Positions 15,552 to 24,847 of a stretch of 40,140 bases of DNA are shown one piece after another. Within the stretch, counting starts at the first letter, position 1, and every line of letters begins with the position of its first letter. Where the stretch lies: positions 1 to 40,140 of the forward strand of contig NZ_MUNX01000034.1 in assembly GCF_002001005.1 (NCBI RefSeq). Direction: 5' to 3'. Below the pieces are notes generated by a model, which saw nothing but the letters and a program-made list of their open reading frames with translations, was not told the origin of the DNA and ran no database searches. The translations under genes were made by a program, and so were the position numbers. This stretch comes from Flavobacterium sp. A45. GTDB lineage: Bacteria > Bacteroidota > Bacteroidia > Flavobacteriales > Flavobacteriaceae.

Positions 15552-18137
15552 ATGAACTGGCACTTACTACATACTTCAGAAATCGAGCAACTATTGAGTA
15601 CATCACCTAAAGGCTTAGATAGCGTTACAGCTACTGAACTTCTTTTGGAAAATGGAAAAAATCAGGTCGCAGAACAAAAAAAGAAAACGCCTTTGGTGAT
15701 GTTTTTGCAACAATTTACAGACTTCATGATTCTCGTTCTAATTGCTGCTGCGGTAATTTCGGGTGTTTTAGGAGATTTGGTCGATACTATAATTATTCTA
15801 GCCATCATCATTATCAATGCTGCAGTTGGATTTATCCAAGAATATCGAGCAGAAAAAGCCATGGAGGCCTTAAAAAATATGGTAGCAAGTACTGCTCGTG
15901 TATTCCGTGACGGTAAAACAATAGATATAGATGCTTACGATTTAGTTCTTGGGGATGTAGTATTGCTCGAAGCTGGAAACATTATTCCTGCTGATGTTCG
16001 TTTTTTGGAAGCCCACCAAATCAAAGTAGACGAATCGACACTTACTGGAGAGTCTCATAATATTGAAAAAATAACAAAAACACTTCCTGAAGGCATTTAC
16101 GGTTTAGGAGACCGTACCAACATGGGATTCAAAGGAACAAACATTACGAATGGGCGAGCATTAGCTTATGTAGTTGCAACTGGTATGAATACCGAATTGG
16201 GGCATATCGCCAAAATGATTCAATTGGACGAAACTGCAACCCCTTTGCAAAAAAGGCTGATTGCTTTTGGAAAAAGATTATCAATCGTAATACTTCTTAT
16301 CTGTGCTCTTATTTTCACAATAGGTTTATTGCGTGGAGAAGCTGTTTTAGCAATGCTGCTAACGTCAATTTCGCTTGCTGTTGCAGCTATTCCGGAGGCA
16401 TTACCTGCTCTTGTTACGATTGCATTAGCATTTGGAGCCAAACAATTGGTAAAAAACAATGCTCTGATTCGTAAACTCCCCGCAGTGGAAACATTAGGTT
16501 CTGTAACCTACATCTGTTCAGACAAAACAGGCACATTGACAATGAACAAAATGACAGTTCAGGAAACTTATGAAATTCATAACACAAATGCTGATTTCAC
16601 ATTCTTCCAAGAGAACTCTTTGCTTACTGCAATGGCCTTGAACAACGACATTTCGATAGATAAAGATCAAAAATGGTTAGGCGATTCGACAGAAATAGCC
16701 TTAGTTCAATATGCCTTTGACAAAAAAATCAAGAAAAATACAGTAGAAAAAATACTGCCAAGAGTAGCCGAATTACCTTTTGATTCCACACGAAAATGCA
16801 TGACAACATTACATCAAACTGAGCATGGAATTCTTGTCATTACCAAAGGAGCAGTAGATGAATTATTAGATAAACTGGATATAAAACAAAAGACACTCAT
16901 TCCTGAAATTGAACTCAAAGTAAATGAAATGTCCGAAAAAGGATTTCGAGTGTTGGGATATGCAATAAAACTATTGCCTTCAATGCCAAAAAAAATGAAC
17001 ACCGAAACTATTGAATCGTCATTAACCTTAATTGGGTTTGCAGGGATGATTGATCCTCCAAGAGAAGAAGCCAAACAGGCAGTTACAGAGTGCAAACAAG
17101 CGGGAATTATCCCGGTAATGATTACTGGAGACTATCAAATTACTGCAAAAGCTATTGCTAAACAATTAGGGATTATAACTTCCGAAGAAGATTTGGTTTT
17201 AAGCGGTGCAGAACTTTCAGCACTAACGCAATCTCAATTTGAAAACATTGTAGAAAAAGTGCGCGTTTATGCACGTGTAAATCCCGAGCAAAAACTCAAA
17301 ATCATAAAGGCTTTACAGGATAAAAATCAATTTGTCGCTATGACTGGAGACGGTGTGAATGATGCACCTGCACTAAAAAATGCCGACATCGGAATCGCAA
17401 TGGGTGTCAACGGTACCGAAGTTTCCAAAGAAGCTTCTCACATGATTTTATTGGATGATAATTTCGCCACCATTGTAAAGGCCGTTAAACACGGACGTAG
17501 AATATTTGATAACATTCTGAAATTCATAAAATATACTATGACCTCCAATTCAGGAGAAATATGGGCTATATTTTTAGCTCCCTTTTTAGGTTTACCTATA
17601 CCATTATTGGCTATACATATTCTATGGATAAATTTAGTAACCGATGGATTGCCGGGATTAGCACTTGTGTCGGAACAATCGGAATCCAATATCATGAGCC
17701 GACCGCCAAGAAGTCCAAAAGAAAATATCTTTGCTGGAGGTATGGCGCTACACATTTTATGGGTTGGTTTCTTAATGGGAGCTGTCACGTTAGGAATGCA
17801 AGCCTGGTCGATACATTATAACAACAGTCATTGGCAAACAATGGCTTTTACAGTGCTATGTTTTAGCCAAATGGGACATGTTATGGCTATCCGTTCGGAA
17901 CGGGAATCTGTTTTTAAAATTGGTATACTATCCAATAAGCCAATGCTAGGTGCATTACTATTGACTGTCATTTTGCAAATGCTAATCATTTACATACCGT
18001 TTTTCAATACAGTTTTCAAAACACAACCTTTAACAGTATTTGAACTTGTTCTCACCATTGCCGTTTCAAGTATCGTTTTTTGTGCTGTTGAATTAGAAAA
18101 ATGGAATAAAAGAAAAATGGAAATAAAAACATTTTAA
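15552..18137 (+). CDS. P2-type cation-transporting ATPase (Ca2+-ATPase-like)
   Basis: 861 residues, complete P-type ATPase. Cation_ATPase_N is at 1-70, the actuator-domain TGES at about 162, M4 motif AAIPEALPALVTIALAFGA, phosphorylation site C-S-D324-K-T-G-T, the nucleotide-domain KGA, TGD in the P-domain and the hinge MTGDGVNDAPAL near 597. M6 has LWINLVTDGLPGLAL, with the N and D used for Ca2+ in P2A pumps, and the PEALP (rather than PEGLP) variant in M4. It most likely exports Ca2+ across the inner membrane; Na+ or other cations are possible. Last gene of the YdjM-PLD-ATPase group; it converges on the cyclase gene with an 11-nt gap and no terminator room. Confidence 0.9.
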   Translation: MNWHLLHTSEIEQLLSTSPKGLDSVTATELLLENGKNQVAEQKKKTPLVMFLQQFTDFMILVLIAAAVISGVLGDLVDTIIILAIIIINAAVGFIQEYRAEKAMEALKNMVASTARVFRDGKTIDIDAYDLVLGDVVLLEAGNIIPADVRFLEAHQIKVDESTLTGESHNIEKITKTLPEGIYGLGDRTNMGFKGTNITNGRALAYVVATGMNTELGHIAKMIQLDETATPLQKRLIAFGKRLSIVILLICALIFTIGLLRGEAVLAMLLTSISLAVAAIPEALPALVTIALAFGAKQLVKNNALIRKLPAVETLGSVTYICSDKTGTLTMNKMTVQETYEIHNTNADFTFFQENSLLTAMALNNDISIDKDQKWLGDSTEIALVQYAFDKKIKKNTVEKILPRVAELPFDSTRKCMTTLHQTEHGILVITKGAVDELLDKLDIKQKTLIPEIELKVNEMSEKGFRVLGYAIKLLPSMPKKMNTETIESSLTLIGFAGMIDPPREEAKQAVTECKQAGIIPVMITGDYQITAKAIAKQLGIITSEEDLVLSGAELSALTQSQFENIVEKVRVYARVNPEQKLKIIKALQDKNQFVAMTGDGVNDAPALKNADIGIAMGVNGTEVSKEASHMILLDDNFATIVKAVKHGRRIFDNILKFIKYTMTSNSGEIWAIFLAPFLGLPIPLLAIHILWINLVTDGLPGLALVSEQSESNIMSRPPRSPKENIFAGGMALHILWVGFLMGAVTLGMQAWSIHYNNSHWQTMAFTVLCFSQMGHVMAIRSERESVFKIGILSNKPMLGALLLTVILQMLIIYIPFFNTVFKTQPLTVFELVLTIAVSSIVFCAVELEKWNKRKMEIKTF

Positions 18138-18148
18138 AACTTCATTTT

Positions 18149-19978
18149 TCACCTTTCATTGTTTACAAAATACATTTTCATCATTCCTCTGTTTTTGACT
18201 TCAACTTCCCCCCTGTACTCACAATCAAAAGAGTCTTTTACAATGGAAAATGTATTTTCAGAAATATTGATTTTTCCTTGACTTGAATTCGACTCCATTC
18301 TAGAAGCAATATTTACGGTATCACCCCAAATGTCATAGGCAAATTTCTTGGTTCCCACTACTCCTGCAACAACTGGACCTGTATTAATTCCAATACGGAT
18401 ATTGAAACGGGTATGATTGAGCGGGTTTTCCCTGTTCGAATGCTTTACGAATTCTAAAATTTCTTGGGCAGCCAAAATCATTTTGCGAGCATGATCTTCT
18501 GTAGGAAAAGGCAATCCACCGGCACACATATAAGAATCACCCAATGTTTTTATTTTTTCCAAATCGTACTTTTCAATAATCGCATCAAATTTTGAAAAGT
18601 AATAATCGACACTCTCCACTAATTTTTCTGGTGACAAGTTTTCGGCATACTGGGTAAAGCCTTCAAAATCGGTAAATAAAACAGTAACCGATTCAAATCT
18701 TTTGGCTACTACTTTACCACTTTCTTTTAACTCCAATGCTGTTTCTTCAGGAAGAATATTCAACAGTAAAGTATCTGATCGCTTTCTTTCTGCTTCAATG
18801 ATACTATTCGTTTTCTTGATAAAACGATATCTTCTGAATAAACCAACAGCCAGAAAGAAAACCAAAACCAATGAAACTATGGAAGAAATGGCAATTATTT
18901 TTTGGGTACGTTTTTGTTGCATCATCAAATCGACTTCTGCTTGTTTCTTTGAAACCTCAAAATCAGTTCTCAAATTACCCATCTTCTCAACCTCCGCAAG
19001 ATTTTTGATACTGTCCCGATAGATAATAAATTTTTTATAATAAGAGAATGCTTCTGGTATATTTCCTGTTTGTTGATATAAATCAGAAAGCATTAAACTT
19101 GACTTTTGGACTTGCTCCTTTAACCCTTGCTTTTGTGCAAGTTTCAAACTCCTTTTCGCGTAATAAAGTGCTGATTTCCAGTCTTTTTGTTTAAAATAGA
19201 TATCCGACATATAGAAAAGGTAATCCGATACGCCGTAATAATCCTCTTGTTTTTCTAAAATTGAAATAGCCGCATTAATATATTTAATAGCCAATTCGTC
19301 CTTTCCTTGTTTGGCATAGACCATACCTGTGTTCCCTAAAGTATAGGCAACACCTATTTGATAATCTTCACTTTTGAATATAGTGCCAGCCTCATTAAAG
19401 TAATTTAAGGCCAAATTCAATTTTAAATTCTTGGAATATTCGTCGCCAGCATTAAGTAAAGCAGTTGCTAATGCAATTTGATTTGTTGCCTTTCTTAATA
19501 TCTGGATGGCTTTGTCATAATATACTTCAGCATTTTTTGCGTTTCCCATCGTGGAATACACATTAGCAATACACGTATAGCTCATCCCTTCACCCGGTAC
19601 ATACTGAGCTTTTACAGCTGCTTGGGCACTCTTAAAATAGGAATCTAGTGCTTTATTATAATCTCCGGTAAGGATAAATTTATTCCCACTTTGATTATAT
19701 CCCCTATATAGATACAAATAGTTATTCTCAGACTTCGCTAATGCAATGAGTTCCCGAGCATATTTCAAAGCTAATTGCAGATTATTTGACTCATTAAATG
19801 ACAAATTTCTTAATAACTCCATTTTTTCAGAATTATTAAGGGTGTTTTTTTTGTAGATTTTCACAAGACTGTCAGCTACTTTTTGATTTTGAGCAAAACC
19901 ATCAAATTGCTGAAAAAAAAGCAGTAATACCAATACTGCGCTTTTCTTGAAATAATTAAAATCTTTTTTCTGAATCAT
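18149..19978 (-). CDS. Class III adenylate cyclase with TPR sensor and one TM helix
   Basis: 609 residues. Signal peptide to about 29 (ending FAQ), six or more TPR repeats (about 45-330), a transmembrane helix (about 360-383), a short coiled linker (NTLLLNILPEE-type, here SDTLLLNILPEETALELKE) and a C-terminal class III cyclase domain (about 420-605). Metal-binding aspartates are in LFTDFEGF and LGDSYM. The adenine-selecting pair is K in EKIKTLGD and D in AYDIWGD, and the transition-state N and R are in TVNIASRME. All are present on one chain, so an active homodimer making cAMP is expected. TPRs would face the periplasm. The start ATGA overlaps the stop of the preceding unknown gene, implying translational coupling. 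Confidence 0.9.
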   Translation of the reverse strand: MIQKKDFNYFKKSAVLVLLLFFQQFDGFAQNQKVADSLVKIYKKNTLNNSEKMELLRNLSFNESNNLQLALKYARELIALAKSENNYLYLYRGYNQSGNKFILTGDYNKALDSYFKSAQAAVKAQYVPGEGMSYTCIANVYSTMGNAKNAEVYYDKAIQILRKATNQIALATALLNAGDEYSKNLKLNLALNYFNEAGTIFKSEDYQIGVAYTLGNTGMVYAKQGKDELAIKYINAAISILEKQEDYYGVSDYLFYMSDIYFKQKDWKSALYYAKRSLKLAQKQGLKEQVQKSSLMLSDLYQQTGNIPEAFSYYKKFIIYRDSIKNLAEVEKMGNLRTDFEVSKKQAEVDLMMQQKRTQKIIAISSIVSLVLVFFLAVGLFRRYRFIKKTNSIIEAERKRSDTLLLNILPEETALELKESGKVVAKRFESVTVLFTDFEGFTQYAENLSPEKLVESVDYYFSKFDAIIEKYDLEKIKTLGDSYMCAGGLPFPTEDHARKMILAAQEILEFVKHSNRENPLNHTRFNIRIGINTGPVVAGVVGTKKFAYDIWGDTVNIASRMESNSSQGKINISENTFSIVKDSFDCEYRGEVEVKNRGMMKMYFVNNER

Positions 19979-20508
19979 ATATTGCCACCTAATTTTGGAT
20001 CAATATGAAAACTTTTTTTATTCGAAGCATCCTTATAAACACTACAATTTATAGTATATATATCTTCTTTGTTTATTAATCTTAAATCCTCTTTGACTCG
20101 AGCTTCCACAATACTATTCTCCCCTCCACTTCCAAAAATCGTTTTATCATTAAAAAAATTAACATCGTTAGTGTCTTTACTTTTTGAATGATATACTATA
20201 CTGTCAATTGCAATTGAATATTCTTTATCATTAGATTTACCAACCCACTTTACATTTTTGTGGAGATAAACTTGAGAAACAAAATCGGCAACTTTGCTGT
20301 TTTTAGTTTTTCCGTAGTTGTTATCTCTTAACTTACAACAACTATCAACTGTACTAGGTTCAGGTTTATTTGGTGGTACAATTGTATTCAAATATTCATA
20401 TAGCTTTTTCGCTTTTACTTCTAAGGTGATTTTAACTTTTCCTCCCTTAGACAAACGTATTTTTAGAAATCCTTTTTCTGTCAAATAAAATTTTAGTTTA
20501 CTGTCCAC
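19975..20508 (-). CDS. Unknown protein, paralog 1, coupled to the cyclase
   Basis: 177 residues, function not recognised. No signal peptide or transmembrane segment. It is a paralog of the next upstream gene: VKITLEVKAKKLYEYLN aligns with VQIVLTVDANSLYQMSN, and VKWVGKSNDKEYSIAIDSIVYH, FGSGGENSIVEA and SFHIDPKL align with VEWIGSTTDDGYSVAIDRIVYD, SGTGGCNSKVVA and SYLIDPKL. The strand-rich pattern and the C-terminal IDPK resemble, weakly, the AidA/PixA inclusion-body protein fold; this is a guess. An extra 25-residue basic N terminus distinguishes it from its paralog. Its TGA stop overlaps the ATG of the adenylate cyclase, so the two proteins are probably made together. Confidence 0.75.
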   Translation of the reverse strand: MDSKLKFYLTEKGFLKIRLSKGGKVKITLEVKAKKLYEYLNTIVPPNKPEPSTVDSCCKLRDNNYGKTKNSKVADFVSQVYLHKNVKWVGKSNDKEYSIAIDSIVYHSKSKDTNDVNFFNDKTIFGSGGENSIVEARVKEDLRLINKEDIYTINCSVYKDASNKKSFHIDPKLGGNI

Positions 20509-20675
20509 TTCAATTTAATGTTTTAGGTTAAAAATAGGTACTTACCATATAAAAATCAAGCAGAAAATGGCAGATTTCGGGAATAAAAGCTTCTAAAAAA
20601 AATTAAAATTTGTCATCACAATAAAAATTACAATGCTTCTATAATATTCAACGACAAATTAATACACAATGTATA

Positions 20676-21128
20676 TCATCCATTGATAATTAGTTTTGGA
20701 TCTATCAAATACGATTTAGCCACATCATTATAATGAATGCTAAATTCTATTTTATAAATGTTTTGCGTTTTAGCCATTTCAACTTGGTCTTTAATAGTGG
20801 CCACAACTTTGCTATTACAGCCACCTGTTCCGCTAATAGTAACATCATCTTCCAAAAAACATTTATCATTAGGATCATTCAAATCAAAATCATAAACGAT
20901 TCTGTCTATTGCAACAGAATAACCGTCATCTGTGGTTGAACCTATCCATTCTACGTTATGGCCAGGGTATACATTAGACATAAAGCCTTGGACTTTTCCA
21001 TTTTCAGAAATGCCATCATTATCATCAGATAAAGTACTCACGGTATCAATTTCTTCTTGGGATGGATTTGACATTTGATAGAGACTGTTGGCATCGACAG
21101 TCAAAACTATCTGAACATTTTTACTCAT
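20676..21128 (-). CDS. Unknown protein, paralog 2 of the cyclase-linked family
   Basis: 150 residues from ATG 21128; an in-frame ATG at 21161 would add 11 hydrophobic residues, but the paralog alignment begins at KNVQIVLTVD, so 21128 is preferred. The product is acidic and strand-rich, with GHNVEWIG, YSVAIDRIVYDFD, DVTISGTGG and a terminal SYLIDPKLII. Not assigned to a known family; a distant resemblance to AidA/PixA inclusion-body proteins (opening I-x-V-T-V-D-x-x-x-L, closing DP) is possible. It lies 167 nt upstream of paralog 1 in the same direction, so it may be in the same transcript or have its own; a candidate promoter is at 21237-21270. Confidence 0.72.
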   Translation of the reverse strand: MSKNVQIVLTVDANSLYQMSNPSQEEIDTVSTLSDDNDGISENGKVQGFMSNVYPGHNVEWIGSTTDDGYSVAIDRIVYDFDLNDPNDKCFLEDDVTISGTGGCNSKVVATIKDQVEMAKTQNIYKIEFSIHYNDVAKSYLIDPKLIING

Positions 21129-21440
21129 AAATTTTAGATTTAAAAGATTAATTAATTCCAATAAAATTTATAGGTTAAAAAGTCGACTTGGGGAAAGTAA
21201 AATGTAGCTTTTCATTAAATTAATCAAAGCATTAACCAAATTTAATGCTTTTAAAATTAAAAATTAACAAATAACAAGAAAATATAAGAATTAAACATGC
21301 TAAAACGGTATTTGCAAAAAATAAATATAAAATAAGAATCCAAAAGAAGTAATTTTCTTAAATTTACAACAATAACTATTTGTTTTTGAACACCATACAT
21401 CTATTTTCAAACTAACTTCATCATTAAAACCAAAGGAAAT
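21129..21440. other. Divergent intergenic region
   Basis: 312 bases between the minus-strand paralog gene and the plus-strand YitT gene. Very A+T-rich; no ORF, tRNA or terminator seen. It contains a candidate minus-strand promoter (21237-21270); for the plus-strand gene no element with correct spacing is evident. Confidence 0.5.
21237..21270 (-). promoter_or_regulatory. Putative promoter for the paralog/cyclase genes
   Basis: Read on the minus strand: TTG (21270-21268), 23-nt spacer, TAAATTTG (21244-21237). Exact -7 consensus at the upper limit of spacing. The leader to ATG 21128 would be about 100 nt. Confidence 0.4.
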
Positions 21441-22328
21441 ATGAAATTCAACCAAGAACCCATAGACTGGAAAGAAATATTCGAATTGAAAAATATCATT
21501 CTCAATTTGGTTGGAGTAGCTTTAATCACATTGGCATTAAAAGGGTTTATGATTCCCAATAAATTTTTGGATGGCGGGGTTATTGGAGCTTCCATACTCA
21601 TTCATGAAATTACACACATCTCTTTTGGAATTTTAGTACTGGTGTTGAATATTCCTTTTTTATTTATTGGAAAAGCCGTTCTAGGTAAAACTTTTGCCAT
21701 ACAAAGTTTAATCACGTTTATAATGATAGCAGCGAGCATGACATTTATTGAAATTCAACCCGTAACATCCGATCGGTTATTAATTGCTCTATTTGGAGGA
21801 TGTTTAATTGGAATGGGAATGGGATTTGTCATCCGGAGTGGTGCAGCCGCAGATGGTATCGAAATACTTGCCTTATTTACCACTCGGAAGATTGGTCTTA
21901 ATGTATCGGAAGTAATTTTTGGAATTAACACTGCACTATTTCTTTGTGCAGCATGGTCATTTGGCATAAGTACTGCTTTATACTCCATAGTCACTTATTT
22001 TTCGGCAATAAAATGTCTCGATTACATTGCTCATGGGATAGAACAATACACTTCTTTGCATATTATTTCATCCAAAAGCGAGGCTATAAAATCATTAATC
22101 GTACAACAATTTGGAAAAGGAATTACAGTTATTAAGGGAGAAAGAGGTTTTTTGCCACATGCATTCCACGAGAAAACAGATTGTGACATTATAATAACAG
22201 TTGTAACACGACTAGAACTGCTTAGGATAAAAGAAGAAGTTAGCCAATTAGATCCGCATGCCTTTATGTACATTCAATACATCAAAGAAGCAAGAGGTGG
22301 CATTTTAAGAAATAGAGCTAAGCATTAG
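21441..22328 (+). CDS. YitT family membrane protein (DUF161/DUF2179)
   Basis: 295 residues: five or six transmembrane helices in the first 190 residues with glycine-rich motifs GGVIGASILI and FGGCLIGMGMGFVIRSGAAADG typical of the YitT/DUF161 repeat, and a cytosolic C-terminal DUF2179 domain (about 205-290; ERGFLPHAFHEKTDCDIIITVVTRLELLRIKEEVSQLDPHAFM). YitT proteins are widespread and of unestablished transport function; DUF2179 is a PII/ACT-like ferredoxin fold that may sense a ligand. The following HD-domain gene starts 3 nt after the stop, so the two are almost certainly co-translated. Confidence 0.88.
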   Translation: MKFNQEPIDWKEIFELKNIILNLVGVALITLALKGFMIPNKFLDGGVIGASILIHEITHISFGILVLVLNIPFLFIGKAVLGKTFAIQSLITFIMIAASMTFIEIQPVTSDRLLIALFGGCLIGMGMGFVIRSGAAADGIEILALFTTRKIGLNVSEVIFGINTALFLCAAWSFGISTALYSIVTYFSAIKCLDYIAHGIEQYTSLHIISSKSEAIKSLIVQQFGKGITVIKGERGFLPHAFHEKTDCDIIITVVTRLELLRIKEEVSQLDPHAFMYIQYIKEARGGILRNRAKH

Positions 22329-22331
22329 GAT

Positions 22332-22922
22332 ATGAAAAACTGGGACTTACTATGCCATACCGTTATGAATTCTTTAAAAGAAAACTTAGCACCTTTTTTA
22401 ACCTATCATGATTGGAGGCATACCGAACATGTTATAAGAATGTCTGAATATATTGCACACAAAGAAAACATAACTGACGAAGAAATTCTACTCATAAAAA
22501 CAGCTGCTCTGTTTCATGACGCTGGATTTATCTACTCCGTTTCTGATGGACATGAAGAAGCAAGCATTGAATTAGCCAAAGACAAATTACCTCAGTTTGG
22601 GTATACGAAAATAGATATCGAAATCATTGCAGGAATGATACGCGCTACTTCTATTCCGCAAGAACCAAAAACAAAATTAGAATCCATACTGGCTGATGCC
22701 GACCTGGAATATCTCGGTACCGATAGTTTTGAACGTATTGGAACCAATCTGTATTATGAAATAAAACATACAAAACCAAATCTCAGCATAACCGAATGGA
22801 ACGAAATACAAATTGAATTTCTCCAAAGTCATCAATATCATACTCCATATTGCATACAATACAGAAATCCAATCAAGCAAAGAAATCTTAAATTGCTTGT
22901 TGAACAAAGAAATGAGAGGTAG
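22332..22922 (+). CDS. HD-domain phosphohydrolase
   Basis: 196 residues, one HD domain. Metal ligands are visible as H33 (in HDWRHTEHVIRM), the H62-D63 doublet (ALFHDAGFI) and a later aspartate in ADADLEYLG (122-124). The family hydrolyses nucleotides or cyclic nucleotides or phosphate monoesters. The form HDWRHTxxV...LFHDxGF resembles many uncharacterised bacterial HD proteins. No signal peptide, so cytoplasmic. Its stop-to-start gap of 3 nt with the YitT gene points to a functional pair; whether it acts on cAMP made by the nearby cyclase is pure speculation. Confidence 0.85.
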   Translation: MKNWDLLCHTVMNSLKENLAPFLTYHDWRHTEHVIRMSEYIAHKENITDEEILLIKTAALFHDAGFIYSVSDGHEEASIELAKDKLPQFGYTKIDIEIIAGMIRATSIPQEPKTKLESILADADLEYLGTDSFERIGTNLYYEIKHTKPNLSITEWNEIQIEFLQSHQYHTPYCIQYRNPIKQRNLKLLVEQRNER

Positions 22923-23038
22923 TTTTACAAAAATGATTCAAACCCAATCTCAACTATTTTTTTGATGTGACTAATGTTTTTTATTAGAATCCATTATATT
23001 TACTTTTCTAGAAACCAAAAGAGCCGAATTAAATTATT

Positions 23039-23503
23039 ATGGAAGAACTAAAAAAACTGCTGATTGAGTTAGAAAACATAATCCCACATCAAGAACTAAT
23101 GAATCCATTGGTTTCTAAATCTTCTGTAGGCTGGCACATTGAACATGCTTTACTAACTATGAACTTAGTTCTCGAATCCATTCACAAATCGAATCCAGAA
23201 AATTACAAAAGAACTTTTAACCTTAATCGCATTCTGGTTTTTACACTGTATAAAATTCCAAGAGGAAAAGTCAAAGCACCAAGAGCCGTTCGACCAAATG
23301 AAGATTTCAATACTGATTCTTTAATCTCCCATCTTGAAAAAGGAAAAACCAACTTAGAAAAATTAAATGCACTTTCCGCAAACCACTACTTTGAACATCC
23401 TTTTATGGGATACTTGAATTTGAAAGCTACAATTCGTTTTATAAAAATTCATACCAATCACCATCTTAATATTATAAAAGAAATTATTGAAAGTAAAAAT
23501 TAA
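23039..23503 (+). CDS. DinB-like (DUF1569) protein
   Basis: 154 residues forming a four-helix DinB/YfiT-like bundle, Pfam DUF1569 type. Metal-ligand candidates are the histidines in WHIEHALL (about 37-41), HYFEHPFMGYLN (about 120-124) and IHTNHHLNII (about 141-146). DinB-superfamily members are often metal-dependent thiol transferases (bacillithiol or similar) or have no known role. In this family the H-HPxxG-HxxHH triad is conserved, consistent with what is seen. Standalone: 116 nt after the HD gene, 252 nt before gcvT. Confidence 0.75.
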   Translation: MEELKKLLIELENIIPHQELMNPLVSKSSVGWHIEHALLTMNLVLESIHKSNPENYKRTFNLNRILVFTLYKIPRGKVKAPRAVRPNEDFNTDSLISHLEKGKTNLEKLNALSANHYFEHPFMGYLNLKATIRFIKIHTNHHLNIIKEIIESKN

Positions 23504-23699
23504 AGTAAAAAAAAACTTTTTAAGCTTCAATTTTTAAAGCTTATTATTTAAATGATTACTTTAAAAAATAAACTACAAAACATTCATTTTAAAATAAGTA
23601 AGCACTTTAAACATAAATGCAGCAATTTATAAATTATCGATTATTTACAACTCTTCAAAGAAGCTATTCTTTTTAAATACATTTCAACGTTTATAGGCT

Positions 23700-23729
23700 T
23701 TGCCAAGCAAAATAAAAACTATAAATTAG
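23700..23729 (+). promoter_or_regulatory. Putative promoter of gcvT
   Basis: TTG at 23700-23702, 19-nt spacer, TAAATTAG at 23722-23729 (one mismatch to TAnnTTTG). The ATG follows at 23756. The same TAAATTAG box precedes the carboxylase gene at 38425-38432. Confidence 0.45.
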
Positions 23730-23755
23730 CACTTTAATAATTATATAAAAAAACA

Positions 23756-24838
23756 ATGAAAAATACTGCTTTAACGCACATACATGAGGGTTTGGGAGCG
23801 AAAATGCTACCGTTTGCTGGATACAATATGCCTATTCTTTATGAAGGGGTAAATGCAGAACACGAAACGGTTCGAAATGCAGTAGGTGTTTTTGATGTGT
23901 CGCACATGGGAGAGTTTATACTTACTGGTCCAAATGCTTTGGCTTTGATCCAAAAAGTAACTTCAAATGATGCTGCGACTTTGACTATTGGAAGAGCCCA
24001 ATATTCTTGCTTGCCTAATAATGACGGCGGAATTGTAGATGATTTGATTATCTATAAAATGGAAGAAGAAAAGTATTTACTAGTTGTAAATGCATCTAAT
24101 ATTGACAAAGATTGGAATTGGATTTCGTCGCACAATGATTTGGGTGTTGAAATGAAAAATCTATCGGATGAATATTCTTTATTGGCGATTCAAGGACCAA
24201 AAGCTGTTGAGGCTATGCAATCTTTATCTTCTATAGATTTATCAGCCATTGCTTATTACCATTTTGAAGTAGCCGATTTTGCAGGTTTCCCTAATGTTAT
24301 CATCTCTGCAACGGGTTATACTGGTTCTGGCGGATTTGAAATTTATTGCAAAAACGACGAAGTAGAAACCATTTGGAACAAAGTTTTTGAGGCTGGAGCT
24401 GCTTATGATATTAAACCTATTGGATTGGCAGCAAGAGATACTTTGCGATTGGAAATGGGCTTCTGTTTATACGGAAACGACATCAACGATACAACATCAC
24501 CTCTAGAAGCTGGTTTAGGATGGATTACCAAATTCAATAAAGATTTCACAAATTCAGACAATTTAAAAAAGCAAAAAGAAGAAGGTGTTACCAAAAAATT
24601 AGTTGCTTTTGAAATGCAAGAGCGTGCAGTACCAAGACATGATTATGAAATAGTTGATGGTTCTGGAGCTGTAATTGGAATTGTAACATCCGGGACTATG
24701 TCTCCTTCTATGAATAAAGGAATCGGTTTGGGTTATGTGACTACGAAAAATAGCACCATTGATAGTGATATTTATATCCGAATCAGAAAAAATGATGTTC
24801 CTGCCAAAGTGGTAAAACTTCCTTTTTATAAAAAATAA
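23756..24838 (+). CDS. gcvT: Aminomethyltransferase (glycine cleavage T protein)
   Basis: 360 residues, the usual GcvT length. It transfers the methylene group from aminomethyl-lipoyl-H protein to tetrahydrofolate, releasing ammonia. Seen: N-terminal [36 protein letters not shown], the catalytic region [14 protein letters not shown] with the conserved aspartate, [28 protein letters not shown] and a C-terminal barrel ([31 protein letters not shown]). The Prc-type protease begins 10 nt downstream and is likely co-transcribed. No glycine riboswitch-like structure is visible upstream, and the gcvH and gcvP genes are not in the window. Confidence 0.96.
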   Translation: MKNTALTHIHEGLGAKMLPFAGYNMPILYEGVNAEHETVRNAVGVFDVSHMGEFILTGPNALALIQKVTSNDAATLTIGRAQYSCLPNNDGGIVDDLIIYKMEEEKYLLVVNASNIDKDWNWISSHNDLGVEMKNLSDEYSLLAIQGPKAVEAMQSLSSIDLSAIAYYHFEVADFAGFPNVIISATGYTGSGGFEIYCKNDEVETIWNKVFEAGAAYDIKPIGLAARDTLRLEMGFCLYGNDINDTTSPLEAGLGWITKFNKDFTNSDNLKKQKEEGVTKKLVAFEMQERAVPRHDYEIVDGSGAVIGIVTSGTMSPSMNKGIGLGYVTTKNSTIDSDIYIRIRKNDVPAKVVKLPFYKK

Positions 24839-24847
24839 ATAGCTTAT

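Noticed and set aside
23504..23755. Glycine riboswitch upstream of gcvT
   Set aside because: No conserved paired aptamer structure is seen in this A+T-rich stretch; only a plausible promoter.
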